Assembly (NCBI GenBank): GCA_022770525.1
Contig: JALEHN010000002.1
Location: 1-53,669 of the forward strand
DNA: 53,669 nt
Direction of reading: 5' to 3'
Source: Clostridiales bacterium
GTDB lineage: Bacteria > Bacillota > Clostridia > Lachnospirales > Lachnospiraceae
Part shown: positions 40,774-49,034 of the stretch, in pieces
Numbering within the stretch: position 1 is the first letter of the stretch
How the letters are laid out: each line of letters starts with the position of its first letter
Made by a program: the position numbers and the translations under genes
Notes under the pieces: model-generated
The model's database searches: none
Seen by the model: the letters and a program-made list of their open reading frames with translations, nothing else
Told to the model about the DNA's origin: nothing

Positions 40774-41424
40774 TCACTCCTCATAATAAACTTTCTTTTC
40801 GGCAAGGCCAAGGATTTTTGTTATGATGGCCGTGATTAAAAGGTAAATGCAGCCTACCACAAGGTAAGGCGCGATTGTAACGTCTCTTGTGGAAATGCTT
40901 CGTGCGATTTTAAAAATCTCCGTAAGACCGAGGGCATAGACAAGGGAAGTATCTTTAATCAAAGTAATGATTTCGTTGCCGATGGAAGGCAGCGTCCGCT
41001 TGACGACCTGAGGCATCACGATTTTTTGATTGATCTGTGATGATTTAAAACCTAACAGCCGGGCAGCTTCAATCTGGCCTTTTTCAACGGACTGTATGCC
41101 GGAACGGAAAATTTCCGCAAAGTAGGCGGCATAGTTTAACACAAAGGCAAGATAGACGTATGGCAGACGCATGCGTCCGAATAACTGAATGCCGATGGCC
41201 GGAAGGCCAAAGAATACAAAGAACATCTGCAAAAGCAGCGGTGTTCCGCGCAATACCCAGGTGTAAATGCCGGATATAGAGGAAAGTACTTTATTTTTTG
41301 AAACACGGCACAGGGCAATCAGCATGCCAAGAGGCAGAGACAATACAAGAGTGACACCGAAGGTGCCGAAGGTGATGCCGAGACCGTCAAGAATCTGAGG
41401 GATAATTTTAAAAATATATGTCAT
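40774..41424 (-). CDS. Polar amino acid ABC transporter permease (GlnP-like)
   Basis: The 216-residue protein has about five membrane helices and the HisM/GlnP signatures RGTPLLLQMFFVFFGLP, AYFAEIFRSGIQSVEKGQIEAARLLG (split by the EAA loop) and LPSIGNEIITLIKDTSL. ATG 41424 follows GGAGTTG. It lies 4 bases before the ATPase gene and 259 bases after the binding-protein gene. Confidence 0.95.
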   Translation of the reverse strand: MTYIFKIIPQILDGLGITFGTFGVTLVLSLPLGMLIALCRVSKNKVLSSISGIYTWVLRGTPLLLQMFFVFFGLPAIGIQLFGRMRLPYVYLAFVLNYAAYFAEIFRSGIQSVEKGQIEAARLLGFKSSQINQKIVMPQVVKRTLPSIGNEIITLIKDTSLVYALGLTEIFKIARSISTRDVTIAPYLVVGCIYLLITAIITKILGLAEKKVYYEE

Positions 41425-41526
41425 ATCTTCAACTCCATATGTATTCGATGAGTGATAACTCCCGCCTTTGGGAGGTGAGCGGGAAACGGGGGGCTTGTGT
41501 CGATTTTCGCCGGATATAATCTGAAC

Positions 41527-41559
41527 AAAGCTTAATACGGAAAAACCGCATTAAGCTTC
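41527..41559 (-). terminator. Hairpin between the binding-protein and permease genes
   Basis: AAGCTTAAT-a-CGG pairs with CCG-c-ATTAAGCTT around AAAAA. Read on the minus strand it ends with AAGCTTTGTTC, a partial T run. It could terminate most transcripts after the binding protein and so give the usual excess of that component. Confidence 0.55.
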
Positions 41560-41602
41560 GTTATCCAGCAATATTCTTAAATATTTTCAAAGGTTTGAAA
41601 CC

Positions 41603-41680
41603 ATTGTAACTGTTTTTTGTTTGTTATTGTAACTGTTTTTTGTCTGGTTTGCGGGATTTTGTCCGGCTTTGGACAGTTAC
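41603..41680. repeat. Element related to repeat family A at the end of the binding-protein gene
   Basis: ATTGTAACTGTTTTTTGT is directly repeated at 41603 and 41626, and the far end is the inverted GGACAGTTACAAAT. The outer motif GTAACTGT is the same as in the inverted ends of family A, but the inner sequence is different and shorter. As with copy 1, it abuts the stop codon of a minus-strand gene. Confidence 0.5.
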
Positions 41681-41683
41681 AAA

Positions 41684-42565
41684 TTATTTTACAATGTCTT
41701 CACCGAACCATTTGGTTGAAACTTCTGCAGCCTGACCGTCTGCTTTCAGTTCTTCGATGGCTTTGTTGATGGCGTCACAGAGGGCAGTGTCTTCCTTTCT
41801 GCATCCGATACCAAACTCTTCAGAACCGAAGTCTTCGTCAAGAATACGGTACTGTGAAGGGTCATCTTTGTGTGAAATCACATAGTTTAATAATACGCTG
41901 TCGGCAACGACTGCGTCAGAACGGCCGGCTTCCATATCCATGATAGCCATATCATTGGTTGAAAATTCTGCTAATTCAGCGAAAGAATCTTTGATTTCCG
42001 GCATTGTATTGATGGCATCGATGGCACTTGAATCTTCCTGAGCGGCAACAACCTTGCCCGCAAGGTCTTCCAGTGTCTGAATATCAGAATCAGCCATAAC
42101 AACAACAACCTGTTTGTTGTCAAGATACGGATTTGTAAATAACACTTCTTCTTTTCTCTGCTCCGTAATTGTATAACCATTCCAGATTAAATCGATATTG
42201 CCCTGGTTGAGTTCCTGTTCTTTCATAGCCCAGTCGATGGTCTGGAATTCCACTTCAACACCAATCTTATCGGCAACCAATTTGGCAAGTTCGATATCAA
42301 AACCTGTTAATTCATTGTTCTCATCAAGAAATCCCATAGGTGCGAAAGTATCGTCAACACCGATGATTAATTTGTCATAACCGATACCGTCTGCGGCTGC
42401 GCCTTCATCTGCAGCTTCTGTTTCAGATGCCGCTGTATCTGCAGCTGCCTGTGTCTGTGCTGCAGTGTCCGCTGTTGTGTCAGCTTTTGTATCCGCCGAG
42501 TTGCCGCATGCTGCTAAAGTTGTCATCGTAAGCACTGCAGCTAATAATAAAGATAATTTTTTCAT
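41684..42565 (-). CDS. Polar amino acid ABC transporter substrate-binding lipoprotein
   Basis: The 293-residue protein (start MKKLSLLLAAV at 42565) has a lipoprotein signal with box LAAC and a low-complexity Ala/Thr/Glu/Asp linker (residues about 25-60). The family-3 solute-binding domain then shows VDDTFAPMGFLDENNELTGFDIEL, DLIWNGYTIT and GIGCRKED. It captures an amino acid (cystine-, glutamine- or arginine-type) for the permease/ATPase downstream. The AGGAGG is 11 bases from the ATG, a little far; an in-frame TTG at 42589 precedes it. Confidence 0.94.
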   Translation of the reverse strand: MKKLSLLLAAVLTMTTLAACGNSADTKADTTADTAAQTQAAADTAASETEAADEGAAADGIGYDKLIIGVDDTFAPMGFLDENNELTGFDIELAKLVADKIGVEVEFQTIDWAMKEQELNQGNIDLIWNGYTITEQRKEEVLFTNPYLDNKQVVVVMADSDIQTLEDLAGKVVAAQEDSSAIDAINTMPEIKDSFAELAEFSTNDMAIMDMEAGRSDAVVADSVLLNYVISHKDDPSQYRILDEDFGSEEFGIGCRKEDTALCDAINKAIEELKADGQAAEVSTKWFGEDIVK

Positions 42566-42606
42566 ATGTTCATAGTCCTCCTGGTTCAATTTATTATCAC
42601 TTTATC

Positions 42607-42635
42607 AGAGTAGTGCAAAAACGGAAAAAAGTCAA
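42607..42635 (-). promoter_or_regulatory. Promoter of the amino acid ABC transporter operon
   Basis: On the minus strand: TTGACT, a 17-bp spacer and TACTCT, about 45 bases before the start codon. Confidence 0.7.
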
Positions 42636-42777
42636 GGGGAAATTACATTTTTTTATAAGACTATAATTTTATCATCGGCATGTTCTATATACAAATTTTT
42701 AAGCTTTATTATCAAACAGACTTTAACTGTGGGGGCAGACTTCCGATTTATGTAGCAAAAGCAAAGAAAAAATGCAG

Positions 42778-42806
42778 TTGACAATGCTTGAGTCTCATGT
42801 TAGATT
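42778..42806 (+). promoter_or_regulatory. Promoter of the RNA gene ahead of the PBECR4-like gene
   Basis: A perfect TTGACA, a 17-bp spacer and TAGATT predict transcription from about 42813. Confidence 0.7.
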
Positions 42807-42812
42807 ATAGGT

Positions 42813-42992
42813 AATGAAAAGCTTAAGTGCTTTTGCGGCGATAGAGAGGAGCTACCCGTCCCGACTTTGCGGGCAATAGAAATACAAAGGTCGTCTCTGC
42901 CTATGGAATTATCATAGGACTGCTCCCAGAATTGCAATTCAAAGAAAGAAAAGTTAAGCCTGAGCCTAACAGCTTGGGCGTTTTTCTTTTTT
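42813..42992 (+). ncRNA. Candidate small RNA or leader, about 180 nt, ending in a terminator
   Basis: The segment is not coding. It contains the hairpins AAAAGC/GCTTTT (near 42817), CCCG/CGGG (42856-42872) and CCTATG/CATAGG (42900-42918). Long-range pairs AGAGA/TCTCT and GGAGC/GCTCC could enclose the middle. It ends in the terminator at 42958-42992, and the next gene starts only about 40 bases later. It is therefore either an independent small RNA or an attenuator-type leader for the PBECR4-like gene. No known Rfam class is recognised. Confidence 0.6.
42958..42992 (+). terminator. Terminator between the RNA and the PBECR4-like gene
   Basis: GCCTGAGC pairs with GCTTGGGC (two non-Watson-Crick G-T pairs) around CTAACA, followed by G and TTTTTCTTTTTT. 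Confidence 0.8.
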
Positions 42993-43029
42993 GGAAGATT
43001 CCTATAAATATAACAAAAGGATGATAGCG

Positions 43030-43896
43030 GTGCAGTCAATCATTGATATTTTTCAGAAAACAAAAGATGTGTTGTGCAAATATGATTATTATATTTATAC
43101 ATCAAAGCGAGTTTTACATCTGACAAATTCCGAATTGAAAATACCTCATTTAATGGGATTGCAGTATATTGGCAGACCGAATCAATTTACTGGAGATTTT
43201 GGTGTATATTCTATCAAGAAAAAAAGAATTACGCATAACTCTATTGAAAAATTGGTAGGGAAGTATTATAAAACGGAAGAAAGACAGCGGGTAATATTAG
43301 AAATGATTTACCGAAAACTGAATAATCTGCATTTGCTGGAAGAAATGTTTCATTCCTACTCAAAATTGTATTTGTATGAAAAAGCAGAGGGTACAGAATT
43401 TGATTGTGACTATTTGATGATACACGAGAGTGGAAAGGCAATTCTGCATTTGGGATTAGTAAGAGATGCTGATAATAAAGGCTTTTATCATTGCAACTCG
43501 TTTATGACTACCTATCAGACTGATCGTGAAAAAGATTTATTTTTCTGTCATTTGGCCCATAAATATGAGATTAATAAGATTGTCAGAGAAGATAAAATGA
43601 CGAAAAGATCTACGACGATATATTTGAGTAGTGAGGCAGAATATAGGGAACGCACAGGTATTGAGAAAATGTTGCTGACAGAGGGACTTGATTCGGATGA
43701 TAAACTCATAAAAGAGATTATTAGAGCGAATTTGAAATTTGGAAAATATCATTTACTGTCCGAAATAAATGATTTGTCGGCTATGCTTGAAAAATGTGAG
43801 GATAAGAGAGAACAAGCTCTTGTTAAGTCAGTAAACAAGTTGCTGAAGGCGGCATATAAACGGAAAGCAGATAAGGATGTCGCAGAAGAATCATAA
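43030..43896 (+). CDS. PBECR4-like (Barnase/EndoU/Colicin-type fold) protein of mobile-element type
   Basis: GTG 43030 is preferred: AAAGGA lies 8 bases upstream, whereas the ATG at 43021 has no spaced site. The 288-residue protein has KYDYYIYTSKRVLHLTN, the conserved-looking KIPHLMGLQYIGRPNQF, a long helical middle and a lysine-rich C-terminus. I associate HLMGLQYI-type sequences with the PBECR4 family found in polyvalent proteins of phages and conjugative elements. Catalytic residues cannot be named. It lies against two minus-strand neighbours, is more AT-rich than they are, and follows a terminated RNA. Horizontal origin is likely; a nuclease or toxin role is inference. Confidence 0.6.
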   Translation: MQSIIDIFQKTKDVLCKYDYYIYTSKRVLHLTNSELKIPHLMGLQYIGRPNQFTGDFGVYSIKKKRITHNSIEKLVGKYYKTEERQRVILEMIYRKLNNLHLLEEMFHSYSKLYLYEKAEGTEFDCDYLMIHESGKAILHLGLVRDADNKGFYHCNSFMTTYQTDREKDLFFCHLAHKYEINKIVREDKMTKRSTTIYLSSEAEYRERTGIEKMLLTEGLDSDDKLIKEIIRANLKFGKYHLLSEINDLSAMLEKCEDKREQALVKSVNKLLKAAYKRKADKDVAEES

Positions 43897-43907
43897 AATA
43901 ATGGTAA

Positions 43908-44060
43908 ATGACAGACTACCCCAGCCACAAAACAGATATTTCTCCCAGTGTCGGTACAGCTATCGGTTTTGTGGCTGGCAGTGTTGCAGGTTATACAGTC
44001 GGTGTGGAAATGGATGATAAGGATATGAAGGCAACGAGCAGGGCAAGGAAGGAGTTGTAG
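43908..44060 (+). CDS. Small 50-residue protein with one Gly/Val-rich membrane segment
   Basis: An ATG at 43908, 12 bases after the previous stop, opens a frame of 50 codons ending at TAG 44058-44060. The product starts MTDYPSHKTDI and has a hydrophobic glycine-zipper-like stretch VGTAIGFVAGSVAGYTVGV (about residues 16-34), then an acidic and a basic tail (KATSRARKEL). No ribosome binding site is evident, so it may be translated by coupling or may be a decayed fragment. Its origin is probably shared with the PBECR4-like gene. Confidence 0.45.
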   Translation: MTDYPSHKTDISPSVGTAIGFVAGSVAGYTVGVEMDDKDMKATSRARKEL

Positions 44061-44062
44061 GT

Positions 44063-45115
44063 TTAGGCTTCTGCCCCAAACCGGCACTCGGTCACTGTTT
44101 CAAAGGTTTCGCCCGCTTTAAGCAGTGCGGAAGGAAACTGAGGCATATTCGGTGCATCCGGATAGCGCTGTGTTTCAAAGCAGCAGCCTCTGTGGCGGCC
44201 GTTTTTCAGACCGTACTTTCCGGTTTCTTCAGCCATGAAGTTGGAAGTATAAATCTGAATGCCGGGCATGTCTGTCCATACTTCCAGTTTGCGGCCGCTT
44301 TTTGGTTCTGTGAAAATGGCAGCCTGAGCAAAGTCGCCCTCTTTATTGCGAAGGCAGAAGTTGTGATCGATACCGCCGGTGGCAGCAATATCCGGCATAT
44401 CAGCAAGAACACCGTCACGCAGCGGTTTCGGTTGGGTAAAGTCCATCGCTGTGCCTGCAACCGGGCGTATTTCTCCGGTTGGCGCATTGATGCTGTCAAT
44501 CGGTGTGAAAGCATCGGCATTCAGCTGCATCACATGGTCATAAATGGTGCTTTCATCACATGCCAGATTAAAATAGGCGTGGTTTGTAAGGTTTACATAA
44601 GTATTTTGATCGCATTCTGCTTTATAAGCGATACGCAGTACGTGATCTTCGGTCAGCGTGTATGTCACTGTGCATGTGAAGTTGCCCGGGAAGCCGTCTT
44701 CCATATCAGGACTGAAAAATGATAATGTCAGATGGTCATCGGCTGCTTCATCAACTTTCCAGATATTATAGGATAAACGGCCGTTGCCGTGAAGGCAGTT
44801 GGCGCCATTGTCATTTAAAGGCAGCTGGTATTTTATACCGTCCAGTGTGAAAATACCGTTTCTGATGCGGTTGGCGAAACGGCCCACAAGCAGTCCCAGG
44901 TACCCGTTGTTTGGGTCAAGATAAGGTTCCGGTTGATCAAAACCGAGAATACAGTCACCTAAAATGCCGTTTTTGTCAGGCATCATCATTTTAATAAGAC
45001 CGCCACCGAGGGTGGAAATAGTAACGGATGCGCCGTCGGAAGTTGTCAGTGTGTATAAATCAACCGGGCGTCCATCGGGCAGGTTGTCCCAAAATTCTTT
45101 AATCATTTTTTGCAT
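44063..45115 (-). CDS. galM: Aldose 1-epimerase (galactose mutarotase)
   Basis: The 350-residue protein has GalM signatures: LVGRFANRIRNGIFTLDG, LHGNGRLSYNIW (His), VNLTNHAYFNL (catalytic His) and GIDHNFCL, with the catalytic Glu near the C-terminal CCFETQRYPDAPN. It interconverts alpha and beta anomers of hexoses, usually galactose or glucose. ATG 45115 follows AGGGGGAA on the minus strand. No other gal gene is present; a GntP-type permease is divergent. Confidence 0.94.
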   Translation of the reverse strand: MQKMIKEFWDNLPDGRPVDLYTLTTSDGASVTISTLGGGLIKMMMPDKNGILGDCILGFDQPEPYLDPNNGYLGLLVGRFANRIRNGIFTLDGIKYQLPLNDNGANCLHGNGRLSYNIWKVDEAADDHLTLSFFSPDMEDGFPGNFTCTVTYTLTEDHVLRIAYKAECDQNTYVNLTNHAYFNLACDESTIYDHVMQLNADAFTPIDSINAPTGEIRPVAGTAMDFTQPKPLRDGVLADMPDIAATGGIDHNFCLRNKEGDFAQAAIFTEPKSGRKLEVWTDMPGIQIYTSNFMAEETGKYGLKNGRHRGCCFETQRYPDAPNMPQFPSALLKAGETFETVTECRFGAEA

Positions 45116-45171
45116 AGGAATTCCCCCTTAAAATTTTTGGCAGTGTCAAAACGACCTGCTTTTTCACTACA

Positions 45172-45200
45172 AGTATATCAGCAGTGTTATTGAAAAGCAA
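45172..45200 (-). promoter_or_regulatory. Promoter of galM
   Basis: On the minus strand: TTGCTT, a 17-bp spacer and TATACT, about 55 bases before the start codon. Confidence 0.7.
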
Positions 45201-45208
45201 TGCCTGCA

Positions 45209-45222
45209 TGAAACGCTAATAT
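45209..45222. promoter_or_regulatory. Possible CcpA cre site upstream of galM
   Basis: TGAAACGCTAATAT fits the cre consensus TGWAARCGYTWNCW except for one base. It lies just upstream of the galM -35 element and between the divergent galM and permease genes. One near-match alone is weak. Confidence 0.35.
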
Positions 45223-45384
45223 GCAAAATTATTAAATGGCGTGCCAAAAAGACGAAACATCAGGCAAATCATCAAAATGATATATTTTTCACACAGTTTT
45301 CATATTTCTGTCATACGCCCTCCACTAAGCTTTGTTATGATTTTATCACAATAAAAAATACAAAAGTTTAGGGAGGAACAGATT

Positions 45385-46701
45385 ATGGTTTTAAGTATGA
45401 TCGGTATTATTCTTGGAATCGTCTTCTTAATCTACTTCGTAATGAAGGGATGGCCGCTGATGATTGTCGGCGCACTGGCATCAATGATCGTTGCTGTGTT
45501 CAGCGGTATTAATGTTATTTCAGGTTATCTGGAAACCTATATGAGCGGTGTCGGTGGTTTCCTGATCGGACAGATTCCTATTTTCCTGTGGGGCGCAATC
45601 TTCGGAGAATGCTATGGCGTCACAGGCGGTGCAAAATCTCTTGCACAGTGGATCGCAAAGATTTTCAAAGGAAAAAATGAAACACTCAGCCCTCTGGTTA
45701 CAATTATTATCGTATTTTTAGCAGGTCTTCTGTTATCCTACGGCGGTGTAAGTGCCATCGTTCTTATGTTCGTTATGGCACCACTGACACTGGAACTTTG
45801 CCGTGAGTCACGTATACCTCAGTATATGGCACCTGGTATGATTTTAGGATGTATCGCAACATCAGCACTGTCAATGCCTGGTTCACCTCAGATTCAGAAC
45901 GTTATGTCAACTTCAACTGTTGGTGTATCTTCAATGGCAGCAGCGCTTCCTGGTTTTATTGCCGGCGCTATTATTTTAGTACTTAACGTTTTATTCTTAA
46001 ATCTGGCAGCTAAAAAAGAGATTGGCAAAGGCAATGTTTATGACATCAACGCTGAGGCAGCTTTTGAAGAAAGCTCAAACGAAAACCTTCCAAATCCTCT
46101 GATCGCTTTAATTCCGATGATTATTGTATTCGTACTTTACAATGCCGTCGGCCTTGATGTTAACTTCTCACTGATGATCGGTATTATCGCTGCAGTCATC
46201 CTTATGCATAAAAACTTCGGGGATATGAAAGTGTTCATTAAATGCATGGGTAATGCATGTACAAACGCAGCCATCGTATCCTGCGGTGCGGCAGCTGTTG
46301 CAGGTTTTGGCGCAATCGTCGCTGTAACACCTGCATTTAACGGTCTTACAGAGGTCCTTGCCGGTTTCAACGGAAATCCTCTGATCATCTCAATGATCGC
46401 GATGATGATTATGACACTGGTTGGCGGTTCAGGCCCTGCAGGTCTTGGCGTAGGTCTTCCGGTATTCATGCCGCTGGCTCAGTCCATGGGCGCAAATATG
46501 AACGCATTTGCACGTATTTCAGCATTCTGTGCCACAACATTTGATACACTGCCAACAAACGCCGGCTTTATTGCAGCAAATGAAATCTGCAAGACAAAAG
46601 CAAGCAAATCTTATAAATATGTTGGTATCTGTACAGTACTTAATACAACCATCGGTACAATTATCCTTTGTATCCTTTGCATGCTGATGCCAAACCTTTA
46701 A
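45385..46701 (+). CDS. GntP-family permease (gluconate/organic acid:H+ symporter type)
   Basis: The 438-residue protein is almost entirely hydrophobic with 12 or so membrane helices. Family features are the re-entrant-like LSYGGVSAIVLMFVMAPL, SALSMPGSPQIQNV and VGGSGPAGLGVGLPVFMPLAQSMG. A short hydrophilic loop rich in Glu, Asn and Ser is in the middle (about 218-235). The substrate could be gluconate, another sugar acid or a hydroxy acid; sequence alone does not decide. ATG 45385 follows GGGAGGAACAG. Neighbouring galM is divergent. Confidence 0.88.
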   Translation: MVLSMIGIILGIVFLIYFVMKGWPLMIVGALASMIVAVFSGINVISGYLETYMSGVGGFLIGQIPIFLWGAIFGECYGVTGGAKSLAQWIAKIFKGKNETLSPLVTIIIVFLAGLLLSYGGVSAIVLMFVMAPLTLELCRESRIPQYMAPGMILGCIATSALSMPGSPQIQNVMSTSTVGVSSMAAALPGFIAGAIILVLNVLFLNLAAKKEIGKGNVYDINAEAAFEESSNENLPNPLIALIPMIIVFVLYNAVGLDVNFSLMIGIIAAVILMHKNFGDMKVFIKCMGNACTNAAIVSCGAAAVAGFGAIVAVTPAFNGLTEVLAGFNGNPLIISMIAMMIMTLVGGSGPAGLGVGLPVFMPLAQSMGANMNAFARISAFCATTFDTLPTNAGFIAANEICKTKASKSYKYVGICTVLNTTIGTIILCILCMLMPNL

Positions 46702-46740
46702 TAAACAGGAAATTTGTTTAAAAACTTAATGCCATTAGGA

Positions 46741-46769
46741 AAAGAACAGCAGATTTTGTTGTTCTTTTT
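46741..46769 (+). terminator. Terminator after the GntP-type permease
   Basis: AAAGAACA pairs with TGTTCTTT, followed by TTC. The loop is about 11 bases. Confidence 0.72.
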
Positions 46770-46824
46770 CTGCGTATGAATTATAATATGTGATAATACC
46801 AGTGACTAAAAGATAAACACAGTT

Positions 46825-46860
46825 AAAGATGTCAGAAAAGATGTCAGAAAAGACGTCAGC
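46825..46860. repeat. Three 12-bp direct repeats upstream of the response-regulator gene
   Basis: AAAGATGTCAGA occurs twice in direct succession, followed by AAAGACGTCAGC, and a partial fourth unit AAAGAT. It lies 66-101 bases before the response-regulator start. OmpR-type regulators bind direct repeats near one helical turn apart, so this could be an autoregulatory site. Confidence 0.6.
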
Positions 46861-46925
46861 AAAGATATACTTGCTGCCCTGTTTTTTCAGGTGCGGCCGT
46901 GTCGTGAAAAAGATTGGAGAATGTT

Positions 46926-47606
46926 ATGGAGAAAATACTGATTGTTGATGATGAGGAAGCGATTCGCCAGGGTGTGCGCGAGTTTGCGGAATTTGCCGGA
47001 TATGAAGTATGTGAAGCCTGTGACGGCAGTGAAGCCGTGTCGATATGCTCCCGGGAAGATTTTGATCTGATCATCATGGATATTATGATGCCAAAGATCG
47101 ATGGGTTTACGGCATATCAGAAAATCAAGCAGATGAAAGATATTCCGGTCATCATGCTGTCGGCGCGGGGTGAGGAATATGATAAGCTTTATGGCTTTGA
47201 ACTGGGGATTGAAGATTACGTAGTCAAACCTTTTTCTTTAAAAGAGCTGATGGCGCGGGTAAAGGTCGTCATCCGCAGGCATCAGGCATCGGCACCGAAG
47301 CTTAAGTCAAAAGATGTACTGGAGTTTGGCGGTCTTACGATTAATATACCGGGACGCAAGGTATCTATTGACGGAGAGCGCATAACAATGACGCCAAAGG
47401 AGTACGACCTTTTATTCTTTTTGGCAAGCCATGAGGATATTGTTTTTTCAAGAGACGAATTACTGGAAAAAATATGGGGCTTTGATTTTTATGGTGACGG
47501 TCGGACAGTGGATTCACATATCAAAATGCTTCGGCATTCCCTTGGAAAATACCGTCATTTCATTGTGACCCATCGGGGAGTTGGATATAAATTTGAAGCT
47601 GAATAA
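46926..47606 (+). CDS. OmpR/PhoB-family response regulator
   Basis: ATG 46926 behind TTGGAG gives 226 residues. The receiver domain has the acidic pair in VDDEEAIR, the phosphoacceptor Asp in IIMDIMMPKIDG (about residue 52), Thr/Ser in IMLSARGE and Lys in YVVKPFS. The C-terminal winged helix has ITMTPKEYDLLFFLA and GRTVDSHIKMLRHSLG. It is the transcriptional output of the system formed with the overlapping kinase gene. Targets are unknown; direct repeats upstream suggest autoregulation. Confidence 0.95.
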   Translation: MEKILIVDDEEAIRQGVREFAEFAGYEVCEACDGSEAVSICSREDFDLIIMDIMMPKIDGFTAYQKIKQMKDIPVIMLSARGEEYDKLYGFELGIEDYVVKPFSLKELMARVKVVIRRHQASAPKLKSKDVLEFGGLTINIPGRKVSIDGERITMTPKEYDLLFFLASHEDIVFSRDELLEKIWGFDFYGDGRTVDSHIKMLRHSLGKYRHFIVTHRGVGYKFEAE

Positions 47607-49017
47607 AATAACAAGCCGCATGAGTTTTCGTATGTGGATCAGTTTTACTTTAATGGCGGCGGCCATAGCGCTGTCGTTCTGGGTCATGCTGGTGACTTCT
47701 CTGCGGTTAAACTATAAAAAAGAAAATTTAGAGACGCTGGACCGAATGACATGGACAGCCATGCGGGAATACGGCACATCGGAATTTTTCAACAACCTGA
47801 AGTTTATTGCCGGCGGCGAATCGTGCTTTATTCAGGTTTTGTCCGAAGAAAACAATGAGCTTTTGCTGTCACTGGACAGTGACGGGGAAAAAGCTGATGT
47901 TCAGGCAGACGGGATTATTCCTGATGATCTGTTTAAGCTGCTTGATGAAAATGCCGGATGTTACAGTTTTTGTGTGGAGGATACGGCCCGTAATGCGGAA
48001 TGGGCTGTCGAGGCCATTGTGATTGCCGCTCATGAAGGCAGCAGGGAAGTACTTATACTCAGCAAGCTGCTGACAAATATTGATTATTTACTGCATGTTT
48101 TTAATACGCGGGTCATTTATGCCCTTCTCATTGCGATTCTTATAGCTTCCGTTTTGTCATTTTTGATTACAAAAGCCTTTGCCGGACCGGTGAACCGGCT
48201 GACAGATAAGGCTCAGCAGCTGGCTGCGGGAGATTACAAGGTGACATTCCAAAAAGAGGGATGCTGCGAAGTGCGGCAGCTGTCTGAAACCCTTGAGATG
48301 GCTGCTCAGGAATTTAATGCGACAGAAGAGCTGCGCCGTGAGTTTGTGGCCAATATTTCCCATGATATGAAAACGCCGCTGACGGTGATTTCGATGTATG
48401 CGGAAATGATACAGACAGTTTCCGGTGATAATCCGGCAAAACGGGAAGAACATCTGGAGCGTATTATTACGGAGGTTGAAAAACTGACCGGATTTATCAA
48501 TGATACAATGGAGCTGGCGAAGCTGCAGTCAAGGACATGGGAAGTCAAAAGGGAATGCTTTGATATTTCCCATTTGATTCAGTCATCGCTGATGTCATTT
48601 GAAATCCATCATGAACTGAATGATTTTGAAATCGAACAGGATTTGGAGGAAGGCTTGTTTGTCAATGCAGACAGAAAGCTCATCAGCCGTGTGCTGGAAA
48701 ATTTTCTCAGCAATGCGCTGAAGTTTTCTTTAAATGAAAAGAAAATAACAATTAGTGCCAAAAAGGAAAACGGTGATGTGAAAGTTTCTGTACGGGATTA
48801 CGGCACGGGTATTGAAGCGGATAAACTGCCGCACATATGGGAGCGGTATTATAAGGTTGACCCGTATGGCAGCAATAAAGCAGGTACAGGTATTGGGCTG
48901 CATATTGTGAAGGAAATTATGGAAATGCACGAGGCAGCGTACGGTGTGGAAAGCCGGATGGGTGATGGCAGCTGCTTCTGGTTTTGCTTAAAAGCAGTAC
49001 AAAAGACTGAGCGTTAG
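47593..49017 (+). CDS. Sensor histidine kinase
   Basis: The start is uncertain. TTG 47593 (product about 474 residues) lies 12 bases after GGGGAG and overlaps the regulator gene; an ATG at 47620 has no ribosome binding site. Two membrane helices (about residues 18-38 and 165-185) flank an extracellular domain of roughly 125 residues. HAMP (FAGPVNRLTDKAQQLAAGDY), HisKA with the phospho-His in FVANISHDMKTPLTVIS, and HATPase_c (N-box FLSNALKFS, DYGTGIEADKL, GTGIGLHIVKEI) follow. The operon's third gene, an orphan binding protein, may present its ligand. Confidence 0.93.
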   Translation: MKLNKITSRMSFRMWISFTLMAAAIALSFWVMLVTSLRLNYKKENLETLDRMTWTAMREYGTSEFFNNLKFIAGGESCFIQVLSEENNELLLSLDSDGEKADVQADGIIPDDLFKLLDENAGCYSFCVEDTARNAEWAVEAIVIAAHEGSREVLILSKLLTNIDYLLHVFNTRVIYALLIAILIASVLSFLITKAFAGPVNRLTDKAQQLAAGDYKVTFQKEGCCEVRQLSETLEMAAQEFNATEELRREFVANISHDMKTPLTVISMYAEMIQTVSGDNPAKREEHLERIITEVEKLTGFINDTMELAKLQSRTWEVKRECFDISHLIQSSLMSFEIHHELNDFEIEQDLEEGLFVNADRKLISRVLENFLSNALKFSLNEKKITISAKKENGDVKVSVRDYGTGIEADKLPHIWERYYKVDPYGSNKAGTGIGLHIVKEIMEMHEAAYGVESRMGDGSCFWFCLKAVQKTER

Positions 49018-49034
49018 TGTGAGGAAGGGCGGAT

